DNA from: Panacagrimonas sp.
GTDB taxonomy: Bacteria; Pseudomonadota; Gammaproteobacteria; Nevskiales; Nevskiaceae
Direction of reading: 5' to 3'
Assembly (NCBI RefSeq): GCF_020697055.1
Contig: NZ_JAJFBP010000020.1
Span: forward strand, 1 to 64,000
DNA: 64,000 nt
Part shown: positions 26,125 to 34,859 of the stretch, one piece after another
How the letters are laid out: the number at the start of each line of letters is the position of its first letter
Position numbering within the stretch: the stretch's first letter is position 1
Notes under the pieces: generated by a model
What the model saw: the letters and a program-made list of their open reading frames with translations, nothing else
The model's database searches: none
Told to the model about the DNA's origin: nothing
Translations under genes and position numbers: made by a program

Positions 26125-27906
26125 CTACATGCTCTCGGGTGCAGAGACACCGAGCAGGCCCAGTCCGTTCGCCAGGACCTGACGCGTGGCGGCGACCAGT
26201 CCGAGACGTGCGCTCTGCAGCTCGGCGTCGTCGACCAGGAACTTGTGCGCGTTGTAACAGCTGTGCAGGGCGTCGGCGAGCTCGCGCAGGTAGAACGCGA
26301 GCAGATGCGGCGCGTACTGGCGTGCCGCGGCGTTCAGCGTCTCGGGATATTTCTGCATCAGCGTGAGCAGCAGTTTTTCCTGCGGCTCGACCAGACGGTG
26401 CAGGCTGCCGGCCAGCGCGCCGATATCGAACGATTGGCCGCGCTCCGCCGCCTGGCGGAACACCGAGCAGATGCGCGCGTGCGCGTACTGCACGTAGAAG
26501 ACCGGGTTGTCGTTGCTCTGCGAACGCGCGAGCTCGATGTCGAATTCCAGGTGCTGGTCATGTGAACGCAGCAGATAGAAGAAGCGCGTCGCGTCCTTGC
26601 CGGCCTCGCTGATCAGGTCCTGCAACGTGACGAAGTTGCCGCTGCGCTTGCCCATGCGGCCCGAGGACAGGGTCACGAACTGCATCAGCTGCACGCGCAG
26701 CGCGTCCTTGCGCCCGGTCAGCGCTTCGATCGCGGCGCGCACGCGCGCGATGTAGCCGTGGTGGTCGGCTCCCCAGACGTCGAGCAGCACCGGATAACCC
26801 CGATCCAGCTTGTCGACGTGGTAGGCCAGATCGTTGGCGAAGTAGGTCGCGGCGCCGTCGGCCTTGAACAGGACGCGGTCCTTCTCGTCGCCGAACGTCG
26901 TGGTGCGAAGCCACGTCGCGCCGTCCTGTTCATACACGTGGCCGGCCGTGCGCAGGCGATCGATCGCGGTCCTGGCGAATCCCGAATCGACCAGCGACTG
27001 TTCCGAGTACCACTGGTCGAAACGCACGCCGAAGGCGTCAAGCGTGGCGCGAATGGCGGCGAGCTGGTCGGCGAGCGCAGCGCTTCGCACGACCGCGTAG
27101 TCGGTGCCGAGCGCCGCGCGGGACTGCTCGATCAGTTCGTCCATGGCGCTTTCCTGCCGCGCCTTGATCGCCGCCTTGGTCTTGTCGTCCACATCGCCGG
27201 CAGCGGGAGGTTCGGCCTGCAGCGTGGCGACGAGCGAAGTCGCATCGCGCCGGAGCGCGTCCCCGTGCTCCCGTACGAGCCGGTCGGCGGTGAGGCGGAT
27301 GTAGTCGGCCGGGTATCCGCGCTGCGGGAACGGCAGTTCGACGCCGCGCGCCTGCAGGTAGCGGATCCACACGCTGACCGTGAGGATGTCGACCTGGCGG
27401 CCGGCGTCGTTGATGTAGTACTCGCGGTGCACGGTCCAGCCGGTGACGGCCAGGATGCTCGCCAGCGAATCGCCGTAGGCGGCGCCGCGTCCATGCCCCA
27501 CGTGCATCGGGCCCGTCGGATTGGCCGACACGAACTCGACCATGACCTTGCCGAGCGCACCGCTGCGATCGCAGCCGTAATCGGCGCCCTGCTCGAGCAC
27601 CCGGCTCACCACCGACTGGAATGCGCCCGGGGCGAGGAAGAAGTTGATGAAGCCCGGGCCGGCGATCTCAGCCTTCGCGATCAGGCTCGACGCGGGCAGA
27701 TGCTCCAGCAGCGCCTGGGCCACCGCACGCGGCGGCTGTCCCAGGCCCTTGGCGGCGATCAGCGCAAGGTTGGTCGCGAAATCGCCGTGGCGCGGATCCT
27801 TGGCGGCGTCGATCTGCAGGCCGGCCGGAAACGGAACGTCGCGGCCGAGCGAAGCGGACAGCGAAGCGAGCGCCTGTTCCAGCAGCGCCTGCAGTTGGGA
27901 TTTCAT
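26125..27906 (-). CDS. argS: Arginyl-tRNA synthetase
   Basis: 593 aa class I synthetase that charges tRNA-Arg. Signature HVGH (135-138) in SANPTGPMHVGHGRG; the second catalytic loop reads SSGRMGKRSGNFV, the relaxed KMSKS seen in many ArgS. An N-terminal Add1 domain (about 1-110) and the C-terminal anticodon-binding domain (about 470-593) are present. Length is normal for gammaproteobacteria (E. coli 577). Confidence 0.97.
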   Translation of the reverse strand: MKSQLQALLEQALASLSASLGRDVPFPAGLQIDAAKDPRHGDFATNLALIAAKGLGQPPRAVAQALLEHLPASSLIAKAEIAGPGFINFFLAPGAFQSVVSRVLEQGADYGCDRSGALGKVMVEFVSANPTGPMHVGHGRGAAYGDSLASILAVTGWTVHREYYINDAGRQVDILTVSVWIRYLQARGVELPFPQRGYPADYIRLTADRLVREHGDALRRDATSLVATLQAEPPAAGDVDDKTKAAIKARQESAMDELIEQSRAALGTDYAVVRSAALADQLAAIRATLDAFGVRFDQWYSEQSLVDSGFARTAIDRLRTAGHVYEQDGATWLRTTTFGDEKDRVLFKADGAATYFANDLAYHVDKLDRGYPVLLDVWGADHHGYIARVRAAIEALTGRKDALRVQLMQFVTLSSGRMGKRSGNFVTLQDLISEAGKDATRFFYLLRSHDQHLEFDIELARSQSNDNPVFYVQYAHARICSVFRQAAERGQSFDIGALAGSLHRLVEPQEKLLLTLMQKYPETLNAAARQYAPHLLAFYLRELADALHSCYNAHKFLVDDAELQSARLGLVAATRQVLANGLGLLGVSAPESM

Positions 27907-28155
27907 CGGGAAAGGGGTGGAGAAAAGCGGCGGAAGTTTAGCCCGCCGTTCGTCCCAGCGTCATGGCGCCGATCGCGGTCGAAGACGATCTGAACGGTAC
28001 GTTTTCACCGACGACTGGGGCCGCATGCGGGCCATTTGCACTGCCATCGGTTCGAACCGCGCTTTCATCGGCGATGCGCCCAAATCCTTGCGGACGACGC
28101 GCAGGATGTTTCCATCGCGCAGGGTTGCAAGGGCTTCACAGGAGACCCGAACGCC

Positions 28156-28254
28156 ATGAGAGGCCATCGCAGGAATCACCGCACGACGGTTCTGCGCTGG
28201 ATGCTCGCAGGGCTGCTCCTGGTGGTCACCTTTCCTCTGGCGGCGACGCTGTAA
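28156..28254 (+). CDS. Possible 32-aa membrane peptide
   Basis: ATG 28156 opens a 32-codon frame with a basic start (MRGHRRNHRTTVLR) and one hydrophobic stretch WMLAGLLLVVTFPLAATL. GGAG at 28141-28144 lies 11 bases upstream. An intrinsic terminator follows 80 bases after the stop. It lies in a 594-base space between argS and rubredoxin that otherwise lacks a convincing gene; longer open frames across it have no protein-like features. No homologue is known to me. A noncoding RNA ending at the same terminator is the alternative. Confidence 0.3.
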   Translation: MRGHRRNHRTTVLRWMLAGLLLVVTFPLAATL

Positions 28255-28334
28255 GGCTTCACCCCAATCGCGACGCGTTGCCCCTGGCAGCCCGTCAAGC
28301 GGCCCGAGAGCCCGCGAACCGTCTCTCCCCCCTG

Positions 28335-28367
28335 ACCGGGTTCGGCTTGCCGACCCGGTTCTTTTTT
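28335..28367 (+). terminator. Strong intrinsic terminator upstream of rubredoxin
   Basis: ACCGGGT-T-CGGC pairs with GCCGACCCGGT (one bulged T), followed directly by TCTTTTTTG. This is the best Rho-independent terminator in the window, oriented plus. No known gene precedes it, so it must end a short transcript from the argS-rubredoxin gap. Confidence 0.85.
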
Positions 28368-28500
28368 GTCCGCGATCCAGGCCACGGCTGGCCCGGGTAT
28401 CGCGGTGTAGAATTCGCGGCCGTTCTGCCCGGTCGTCGTGTGCGTATCCGGGGTTGTGAACCAAACCAAGATCCGCCCGATTGCCCGACCGAGGTCCGAG

Positions 28501-28665
28501 ATGAAGAAGTGGCGTTGCCTGGTATGCGATTTCGAGTACGACGAGGCCAAGGGCCTCCCCGAAGAAGGCATCAAGCCCGGCACCCGCTGGGAGGACATCC
28601 CGGACTCGTGGACCTGCCCGGACTGCGGCGCGGCCAAGTCCGATTTCCAGATGGTCGAGGTCTGA
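28501..28665 (+). CDS. Rubredoxin
   Basis: 54-aa one-iron electron carrier. The two CxxC-type Fe ligands pairs are CLVC and CPDC, with the conserved [20 protein letters not shown]. Start chosen at ATG 28501 (MKKWRCL), six bases after GAGG at 28491-28494; the frame is open upstream but non-homologous. A TAGAAT at 28408-28413 is a possible -10 box. Partner enzyme is unknown; in other bacteria rubredoxins serve alkane hydroxylases or oxidative-stress reductases, neither of which is in the window. Confidence 0.95.
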   Translation: MKKWRCLVCDFEYDEAKGLPEEGIKPGTRWEDIPDSWTCPDCGAAKSDFQMVEV

Positions 28666-28683
28666 GAAGCGGTGACCCGTGGT

Positions 28684-28720
28684 CAGTGGTCGCTTCGTGA
28701 CGGCTGGCGACTGACCACTG
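28684..28720. repeat. Inverted repeat between rubredoxin and zapD
   Basis: CAGTGGTC (28684-28691) pairs with GACCACTG (28713-28720); the arms contain tandem GTGGTCA/GTGGTCG heptamers. It lies between convergent genes, so a bidirectional terminator role is possible. Confidence 0.55.
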
Positions 28721-28735
28721 GCAACAAGCCCTGTT

Positions 28736-29512
28736 TCAAAACGCGCAGCACTGCAGCTTGAACGCGATGTCCCGGTGCGCCTGCGAGGCGCGCTGGTTGA
28801 TGTCGCGCAGCTGCATGAAACGCAGCGTGAAGCGGTGGCTGCCGGCACTGATCTCCGGATAGACCGCTTCCTCGCGCGGCACGAACACGCGCAGCAGGCT
28901 GCACGCGCTCTGCGGTGCGTGCACGTACGTCCCGCCCGGGGCGACCGCATCGGTGACCGGCACGCTGCCGCGCAGCAGTCGCAGGTCCAGCAGGATCGCC
29001 TGCGCAAACGGCACCAGATCCCCGAACCAGGCGTCGAGATCGCGCTGCTGCTTCTCGGCCGGCTGCGCCAGCCAATGGTGGTAGGCCGGCAGGTCGAACG
29101 CACAGGTGCCGCCCGGGATCGAGCTGCGGTTGTGGATCGACATCAGGAACTCGTTGTCGCGCAGGGCCGTGGACGCGAACTGAGTCGCCTGCTGCTGCAG
29201 ACCATTGACCGACGTCGTGATCTCTCCGAGGACCGCTTGCAGGCGCGCATTGTCGACGCCCGGGCGATTGGCCAGGCGCATCAGGACGGCGTGCTGATCG
29301 TTCAGATCCTTGAGGATGTCCTTCTTGAGATCCGAGCGGCCGAGCACCGTGAGAATGTCGAGCAGGGCATGCAGCCGCGCGCGCGTCCCCAGCGGGCTGG
29401 GATCGGCTCTGTGGTGTTCGTATTGTCCGAACAGGAACTCCAGACGCAGGAAAGTTCTGATCCGCTCGTTGAGCGGCTGTTCGAAGACGATCGCATCCAG
29501 CCCTGGGCTCAC
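28736..29512 (-). CDS. zapD: Cell division protein ZapD
   Basis: 258 aa cytoplasmic protein that bundles FtsZ filaments at the division site. Recognised by the N terminus FEQPLNERIRTFLRLEFLF, the middle SIPGGTCAFDLPAYHHWL and C-terminal DINQRASQAHRDIAFKL. It follows coaE (75-base gap), as in E. coli, where yacG comes next; here no yacG follows and rubredoxin converges instead. Confidence 0.93.
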   Translation of the reverse strand: MSPGLDAIVFEQPLNERIRTFLRLEFLFGQYEHHRADPSPLGTRARLHALLDILTVLGRSDLKKDILKDLNDQHAVLMRLANRPGVDNARLQAVLGEITTSVNGLQQQATQFASTALRDNEFLMSIHNRSSIPGGTCAFDLPAYHHWLAQPAEKQQRDLDAWFGDLVPFAQAILLDLRLLRGSVPVTDAVAPGGTYVHAPQSACSLLRVFVPREEAVYPEISAGSHRFTLRFMQLRDINQRASQAHRDIAFKLQCCAF

Positions 29513-29587
29513 GCCAAAAACGGTCCGGCAAAAGTGGCTGGATTGTGAACCAGCGCACTGGGCGGGGCAATTTGTCGGTGCCGATCT

Positions 29588-30220
29588 TCAGCCCGTGGTC
29601 GTGCCGCTGGCGCCGCGCGCTGCCGTCGCGCGCGTCAGGTAGGACTCGTGCAGGCGACGGACCGATTCGGCGGTTTGTTCGATCGTTCCGGTGTTTTCGA
29701 TGATGTCGTCGGCGCGCGATCGACGCAGTTCGCGCGAGCTCTGGGCCGCCAGCATGCGTTCGACCAGCACCGGATCGATGCCGTCCCGATCGACCAGGCG
29801 CGCGCGCTGCAGCGCTTCGGGGACGTCGACCACCACCACGCGATCGACCAGCGCGTCCATGCCGGATTCGAACAGGATCGCGTTCTCCAGGATGCAATAC
29901 GGCGCCTGCTGCGCATCGAGCCATTCGCGGATGTGCGCGCGGATGCGCGGGTGCGTGATGCGCTCGAGTTCTAGCCGGGCGCCCGGGTCGGCGAACACGA
30001 TCTCGCGCATGCGACGACGATCGAGCTGGCCGTCGTCGAGCAGCACCTCGGGGCCGAAGCGCAACGCGATCTCGGCCAGCGCGGGGCGCCCGGGTTCCAC
30101 CACCCAGCGCGACACCTGGTCGGCGTCGAGCACCGGCACGCCGAGCGCGCGGAACTGCGCGCTGACGAGCGACTTGCCGCTGGCGATTCCTCCGGTGAGA
30201 CCGACGGTGTAGCGCGCCAT
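29588..30220 (-). CDS. coaE: Dephospho-CoA kinase
   Basis: 210 aa; last step of CoA synthesis, phosphorylating the 3'-OH of dephospho-CoA. P-loop GLTGGIASGKS (about 8-18), the DADQVSRWVVEPG motif, HPRIRAH and the lid segment RMLAAQSSRELRRSRADDII are all seen. It begins 6 bases after pilD on the same strand, the usual pilD-coaE arrangement. Confidence 0.96.
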   Translation of the reverse strand: MARYTVGLTGGIASGKSLVSAQFRALGVPVLDADQVSRWVVEPGRPALAEIALRFGPEVLLDDGQLDRRRMREIVFADPGARLELERITHPRIRAHIREWLDAQQAPYCILENAILFESGMDALVDRVVVVDVPEALQRARLVDRDGIDPVLVERMLAAQSSRELRRSRADDIIENTGTIEQTAESVRRLHESYLTRATAARGASGTTTG

Positions 30221-30226
30221 CGTCGA

Positions 30227-31102
30227 TCAGCCCGCCGGACCGATTCCGCTGATGCCCAGGTACGTTCGATTGATCTGGTCGCCCCAGATCAGCGCGATCC
30301 ATCCCGCACCGGCGATGTAGGGTCCAAAGGGAATGCGCGACGACCACTCGGCCTTGCGCGCCACCATCAACGAAATGCCGACGATGGCGCCGACCAGCGC
30401 CGACAGCAGCACGATCTGCGGCAACGACTGCCAACCGAACCATGCGCCGAGCGCGCCCATCAGCTTGAAGTCGCCGTAGCCCATGCCTTCCCTGCCGGTG
30501 GCGAGCTTGAAAGCCCAGTAGATCGACCACAGCAGCCCGTAGCCGACGATGGCGCCGACGATCGCCGAGCCCGCATCCGCGAACAGCGGCACGAGGCTCA
30601 GCGCCAGGCCCAGCCACAGCAAGGGCAGCGTGATGCTGTCGGGCAGGTACATCGTGCGCAGGTCGGTGACGGTGAGCGCGACCAGCGCCCAGGACAGCAC
30701 CAACGCGGCGGCGAGCTGCGGCGAGAAGCCGAAGCGCCAGGCGCATGCGACCGACAGCACGCCGGTCAGCAGTTCGACGACCGGGTATTGAATGGAGATC
30801 CCGGCGCCGCAGCCGGCGCAGCGCCCGCGCAGCACCAGCCAGCCAACCACCGGCAGGTTGTGCCAGGGCTTGATGCGGGCGCGGCAGGACGGGCAGGTCG
30901 ACGGCGGAGAAGACAGGCTGACGGGCGTACGTTCGGGTCGCGACGGCAGGCGCAGGAACTCCCGCGCCTCACGCCGGAAGTCCTGCTCGATCATCTTGGG
31001 CAGGCGGTAGGCGACGACGTTGAGGAAGCTGCCCACGCACAGGCCGAGCAGGGCGACGCTGACGGTCAGGACCGTCGGACTGGATTCGAGGAGTTCGAGC
31101 AT
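30227..31102 (-). CDS. pilD: Type IV prepilin peptidase/N-methyltransferase PilD
   Basis: 291 aa polytopic membrane aspartyl protease that cleaves and N-methylates type IV prepilins. N-terminal GSFLNVVAYRLP, the cytoplasmic zinc-type loop with CPSC and CAGCGAG, and the two catalytic Asp in TVTDLRTMYLPD and GYGDFKLMGALGAW are visible. Multiple hydrophobic helices fill the C-terminal half. It lies between pilC and coaE. Confidence 0.96.
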   Translation of the reverse strand: MLELLESSPTVLTVSVALLGLCVGSFLNVVAYRLPKMIEQDFRREAREFLRLPSRPERTPVSLSSPPSTCPSCRARIKPWHNLPVVGWLVLRGRCAGCGAGISIQYPVVELLTGVLSVACAWRFGFSPQLAAALVLSWALVALTVTDLRTMYLPDSITLPLLWLGLALSLVPLFADAGSAIVGAIVGYGLLWSIYWAFKLATGREGMGYGDFKLMGALGAWFGWQSLPQIVLLSALVGAIVGISLMVARKAEWSSRIPFGPYIAGAGWIALIWGDQINRTYLGISGIGPAG

Positions 31103-31189
31103 GAACGGAAGGACGCCGTATCCACGTCAGCGGATACGGCGTTGAGAGTGATGATCAAACCGCGATCCGAGCGCGGGTGGAGCGCGCGC

Positions 31190-32407
31190 TCAGATCGCCT
31201 GACCGAGCTTGAAGATCGGGAGGTACATGGCCACCACGAGGCCGCCGACCAGTACCCCGAGGACCGACATGATCATCGGTTCGAGAAGGCTGGTGAGGGC
31301 CTCGACCAGGTTGTCGACTTCTTCTTCGTAGAATTCGGCGACCTTGGCGCACATCTGGTCGAGCGAGCCCGATTCCTCGCCGATCGCCACCATCTGCACC
31401 GCCATGTTCGGGAACAGGTTCGACTGCTGCATCGCCAGCTGCAGCTGCTGGCCTGCCGCCACCTGGTCGCGCATCACGTTGATCGCATCCTCGAACACGA
31501 TGTTGCCCGACGCCTTGGCGACCGAGACCAGCGCTTCGACCAGCGGAACGCCCGCGGCGAACATTGTGGACAGCGTGCGTGCGAAGCGTGCGACGGCGGA
31601 CTTGTAGAGGATCTCGCCCACGACCGGAAATTTCAGTCCGATGCGATCCAGCGCGCGCCGCATCTTGAGCGAGCGTTTCTTGAAGAAGAAGAACGCGAAG
31701 AAGGTGCCGCCGACGATCAGGATCATCAGCCACCAGTACTCGCGGACAAAGTCGGACAGGGCGACGACCATTTTCGTGAAAGCCGGCAGGTCGGCGCCGA
31801 AGCCCTCGAACAACGCCTGAAACTGCGGCACGACGAAGTACAGCATGATGCCGGTGACGATGAAGGCGACCACCAGCACTGCGCTCGGATAGACCAGCGC
31901 CTTCTTGACCTTCTTCTTGATCTTCTCGGTCTTCTCCTTGTACGTGGCGATCTTGTCGAGGAGCGTTTCCAGCGTTCCCGAGCGTTCGCCCGCGTCGACC
32001 AGGTGGACGAAGAGGTCGTCGAAGTAAAGCGGGTATTGCGCGAGCGACTCGGCAAGGCTGCGGCCCGACTCGATATTGGTCTTGATGCCGAGGATGAGCT
32101 CGCTCATCGACGGGTTGTCGTGGCCACGGCCGACGATCTCGAGTGACTGCACCATCGGGACGCCCGCCGCCATCATGGTGGCCAGCTGGCGGCTGAAGAT
32201 GGCGATATCAGCGGACTTGATGCTCTTCTTGGTCTTGAAGAGTTCGATGTTGCGCCGCACCCGGATCGGGTTGACGCCCTGCCGGCGCAGGTTCATGCGC
32301 ACGGCGTTTTCGTTCGGTCCCTGGGTGACCCCCTTTACGCGGGTACCCTTACGATCGGTCCCCTCCCATTGGAAGCTGTATTCCTTAACGACCGCGGCCT
32401 GCGCCAT
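31190..32407 (-). CDS. pilC: Type IV pilus inner-membrane platform protein PilC
   Basis: 405 aa. Two repeated GspF-type cytoplasmic domains separated by transmembrane helices: first half FSRQLATMMAAGVPMVQSLE, second half FARTLSTMFAAGVPLVEAL. C-terminal LLEPMIMSVLGVLVGGLVVA. It connects the assembly ATPase PilB to the growing pilus. It starts 91 bases after pilB on the same strand. Confidence 0.96.
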   Translation of the reverse strand: MAQAAVVKEYSFQWEGTDRKGTRVKGVTQGPNENAVRMNLRRQGVNPIRVRRNIELFKTKKSIKSADIAIFSRQLATMMAAGVPMVQSLEIVGRGHDNPSMSELILGIKTNIESGRSLAESLAQYPLYFDDLFVHLVDAGERSGTLETLLDKIATYKEKTEKIKKKVKKALVYPSAVLVVAFIVTGIMLYFVVPQFQALFEGFGADLPAFTKMVVALSDFVREYWWLMILIVGGTFFAFFFFKKRSLKMRRALDRIGLKFPVVGEILYKSAVARFARTLSTMFAAGVPLVEALVSVAKASGNIVFEDAINVMRDQVAAGQQLQLAMQQSNLFPNMAVQMVAIGEESGSLDQMCAKVAEFYEEEVDNLVEALTSLLEPMIMSVLGVLVGGLVVAMYLPIFKLGQAI

Positions 32408-32429
32408 AACGCGATTCCCTGATTGCTTG

Positions 32430-32456
32430 CCGGCCCCTTAGAAGGGGGAGCCGGCG
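32430..32456 (-). other. Hairpin between pilB and pilC
   Basis: GCCGGC-CCCTT and AAGGGGGAGCCGGC form an interrupted stem with a short loop in the 91-base pilB-pilC gap, read on the minus strand just before the pilC ribosome site. It may lower pilC expression or stabilise pilB mRNA. No T run. Confidence 0.5.
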
Positions 32457-32498
32457 CGTATTCCCCGCCGTCTCATCTACACGAACGGCCCGCGAAGC

Positions 32499-34241
32499 TC
32501 AATCGGCAGTCGTCGCACGGTTGGCTTCGAGCAGATCGATGAGCCCGTTCTTCACCTTGACCAGGGCCGAAGCGCGCAGGTCTTTGACGCCTTCTTTGTG
32601 CGCCTGGTCAGCCAGTTCCATAGCACTTCCGCCTTCCATGATGATCCGGCCCATGGCCTCGGAGAACACCATGACCTCGTAGATGCCGGTACGGCCCTTG
32701 TATCCGCGATCGCACTGATCGCAGCCCACCGCCTTGAAGATCCGGAAGCCGGGCGCGTCGACCTCCTCCGGCTTGAATCCTTCCTTGATGAGCTCGGGGC
32801 GCGGAATGTCGGCCGGCTTCTTGCACAATGAGCACAGCCGGCGCGCCAGACGCTGCGCAATGATCAGGGTCAGCGTCGAGGCCAGGTTGTAGGCCGGCAC
32901 GCCCATGTTCATCAGTCGCACGATGGTTTGCGGCGCATCGTTGGTGTGCAGCGTCGACAGCACCAGGTGTCCGGTCTGCGCCGCCTTGATCGCGATCTCG
33001 GCGGTTTCCAGATCGCGGATCTCACCGACCATGATCACGTCCGGGTCCTGGCGCAGGAAGGCCTTGAGCGCCGCGGCGAAGGTGAGTCCGACACGCGGGT
33101 TGACGTTGACCTGGTTGATGCCCGGCAGGTTGATTTCCGCCGGATCCTCGGCCGTCGAGATGTTGATGTCCTCGGTATTGAGGATGTTGAGGCCGGTATA
33201 CAGCGACACGGTCTTGCCGGAACCCGTGGGCCCGGTGACCAGGATCATGCCCTGGGGCTTGTCCAGCGCGGCGAGATACGCCTCCTTCTGCTCGGGCTCG
33301 TAGCCGAGCGCGTCGATGCCCAGTTTGGCGCTCGAAGGATCGAGGATTCGGCAGACGATCTTCTCGCCCCACAGCGTGGGACAGGTGCTGACGCGAAAAT
33401 CGATCGCCTTGTTGCGCGAGATCTGCAGCTTGATGCGTCCGTCCTGCGGGACGCGCCGTTCGGCCAGGTCCAGCCGGCTCATGACCTTGACGCGTGCGCA
33501 GATGCGGACCGCGAGCTGCTGCGGCGGGCTCGCAATGATCTTGAGCTCGCCGTCCTTGCGATACCGGATGCGGAAGATCTTTTCGTAGGGCTCGAAGTGG
33601 ATGTCCGAAGCGCCCTGGTTGATGGCATCCACCATCAACTTGTTGACGAATTTGACGATCGGGGCGTCGTCGGCGTCGCTCTTGGTGACGTCCCCACCAC
33701 CCTCGGCATCGGTATCGATGATCTCGAGGTTGGCGAGTTCCTCTTCCGACCCGATGCTGAGTGCCGCGCTCTCCATCTGCGAGACGGCCGTATCGATCGT
33801 CTTGGTGAGCTTGTCTTCCTCGACCAGGATCGCCTCGGTGGTCAGACCGGTAGCGAACTTGATCTCGTCCAGCGCCTGCAGGTTGGTCGGATCCGACACG
33901 CCGAGAAACAGCTTGCGGCCGCGCTTGAACAGCGGCATCGCATGGCACTTGCGCAGCAGCTTCTCGCCGACCTCGCCCATCAGCTGGGCATCGAGGCTGA
34001 ACGCTCCCAGGTCCAGCAGCGGAACGCCGAACTCCTGGCTCGCCGCTTCCGCCAGGCGCAGCGCCGGAATGGTTTTTCCTTCGACCAGCACCGTCACCAG
34101 CGGTGAGCCGGTCCGGATCGCGCGCGTCTGCATCTCGCGCGCCTGGTCTTCCGAGATCAGGTTGTCCGCGACCAATCGGCGCGCCAAGCCCCCGAGGAAA
34201 ACCGTCTGGGTTGGATTGGAGCTTTGCGGATTGATGGCCAT
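32499..34241 (-). CDS. pilB: Type IV pilus assembly ATPase PilB
   Basis: 580 aa hexameric ATPase that drives pilus extension. An N-terminal MshE/GspE-type domain (about 1-170, FGVPLLDLGAFSLDAQL) is followed by the catalytic core: Walker A GPTGSGKT near 335-343, the Asp box, Walker B MVGEIRDLETAEIA, a His box LSTLHTNDA, and the tetracysteine zinc site CSLC...CDQC. No pilin gene lies between pilB and pilC or upstream of pilB. Confidence 0.97.
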   Translation of the reverse strand: MAINPQSSNPTQTVFLGGLARRLVADNLISEDQAREMQTRAIRTGSPLVTVLVEGKTIPALRLAEAASQEFGVPLLDLGAFSLDAQLMGEVGEKLLRKCHAMPLFKRGRKLFLGVSDPTNLQALDEIKFATGLTTEAILVEEDKLTKTIDTAVSQMESAALSIGSEEELANLEIIDTDAEGGGDVTKSDADDAPIVKFVNKLMVDAINQGASDIHFEPYEKIFRIRYRKDGELKIIASPPQQLAVRICARVKVMSRLDLAERRVPQDGRIKLQISRNKAIDFRVSTCPTLWGEKIVCRILDPSSAKLGIDALGYEPEQKEAYLAALDKPQGMILVTGPTGSGKTVSLYTGLNILNTEDINISTAEDPAEINLPGINQVNVNPRVGLTFAAALKAFLRQDPDVIMVGEIRDLETAEIAIKAAQTGHLVLSTLHTNDAPQTIVRLMNMGVPAYNLASTLTLIIAQRLARRLCSLCKKPADIPRPELIKEGFKPEEVDAPGFRIFKAVGCDQCDRGYKGRTGIYEVMVFSEAMGRIIMEGGSAMELADQAHKEGVKDLRASALVKVKNGLIDLLEANRATTAD

Positions 34242-34324
34242 CGATCGATCGCGGGACGGCTTGGAAGTCTGGATGAGGTAACGAGATTACGACAAAAGAC
34301 GGGGATTCTTGAACCGGAGGTCGA

Positions 34325-34777
34325 CTAAGGCGAGACCCACTCGACGCCCCAGGGACCGCGCCCCGTGACCTGCAGCACGGAGTCCTCGATGAACCCGACG
34401 AAATGCGGCGCACCCGGCGGATTCACGTAGTAGTCGCCGGCGCGGAAGACGCGCATGCGGGTTTGGTCATACGCGGTTCCGAAACCCACGCCGATCGCAC
34501 CCTGGATGACGGTCACGCGCTCGGGAAGCGGGTGGACGTGGGGCGCCAGTCGCGCGCCCGCGGGTGCGCGCAAGCGCAGCGTGAAGATCTCGCCCGTGCG
34601 CGGATCCCCTTCGAGAACCACCGTTTCCATTCCGGGCGGAAACGGGGCTGCGGCCGGTTTCCACGCCAGCGTCGTGCCGTCCTGCTGGATCGTTCCCGCC
34701 GGCGGAACATCGGCCGCGGACAGCGCCGCTGTCCACATTGCGAGGGCCGTCACGAGCAGCCGAACGAAAGATCGCAT
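34325..34777 (-). CDS. Exported cupin-domain protein
   Basis: 150 aa from ATG 34777; a signal peptide of about 21 residues is visible (MRSFVRLLVTALAMWTAALS). A single cupin barrel follows, with metal-site style motifs PHVHPLPERVTVIQG and, near the end, NPPGAPHFVGF, giving His/Glu ligands. Function unknown; such small periplasmic cupins often bind a metal and a small ligand. It is divergent from fabH with 82 bases between. Confidence 0.75.
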   Translation of the reverse strand: MRSFVRLLVTALAMWTAALSAADVPPAGTIQQDGTTLAWKPAAAPFPPGMETVVLEGDPRTGEIFTLRLRAPAGARLAPHVHPLPERVTVIQGAIGVGFGTAYDQTRMRVFRAGDYYVNPPGAPHFVGFIEDSVLQVTGRGPWGVEWVSP

Positions 34778-34859
34778 GGGCCCAGAGTGTCCGAAGCAGG
34801 CGGGATGCCCGACACTATAGGCCGTACGCCCCCGTCGTTCCCGGTACGCCAGATATCCC

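Noticed and set aside
27963-28700. 245-codon plus-strand frame across the argS-rubredoxin gap
   Set aside because: It overlaps rubredoxin in another frame, crosses a strong terminator, and has no recognisable features.
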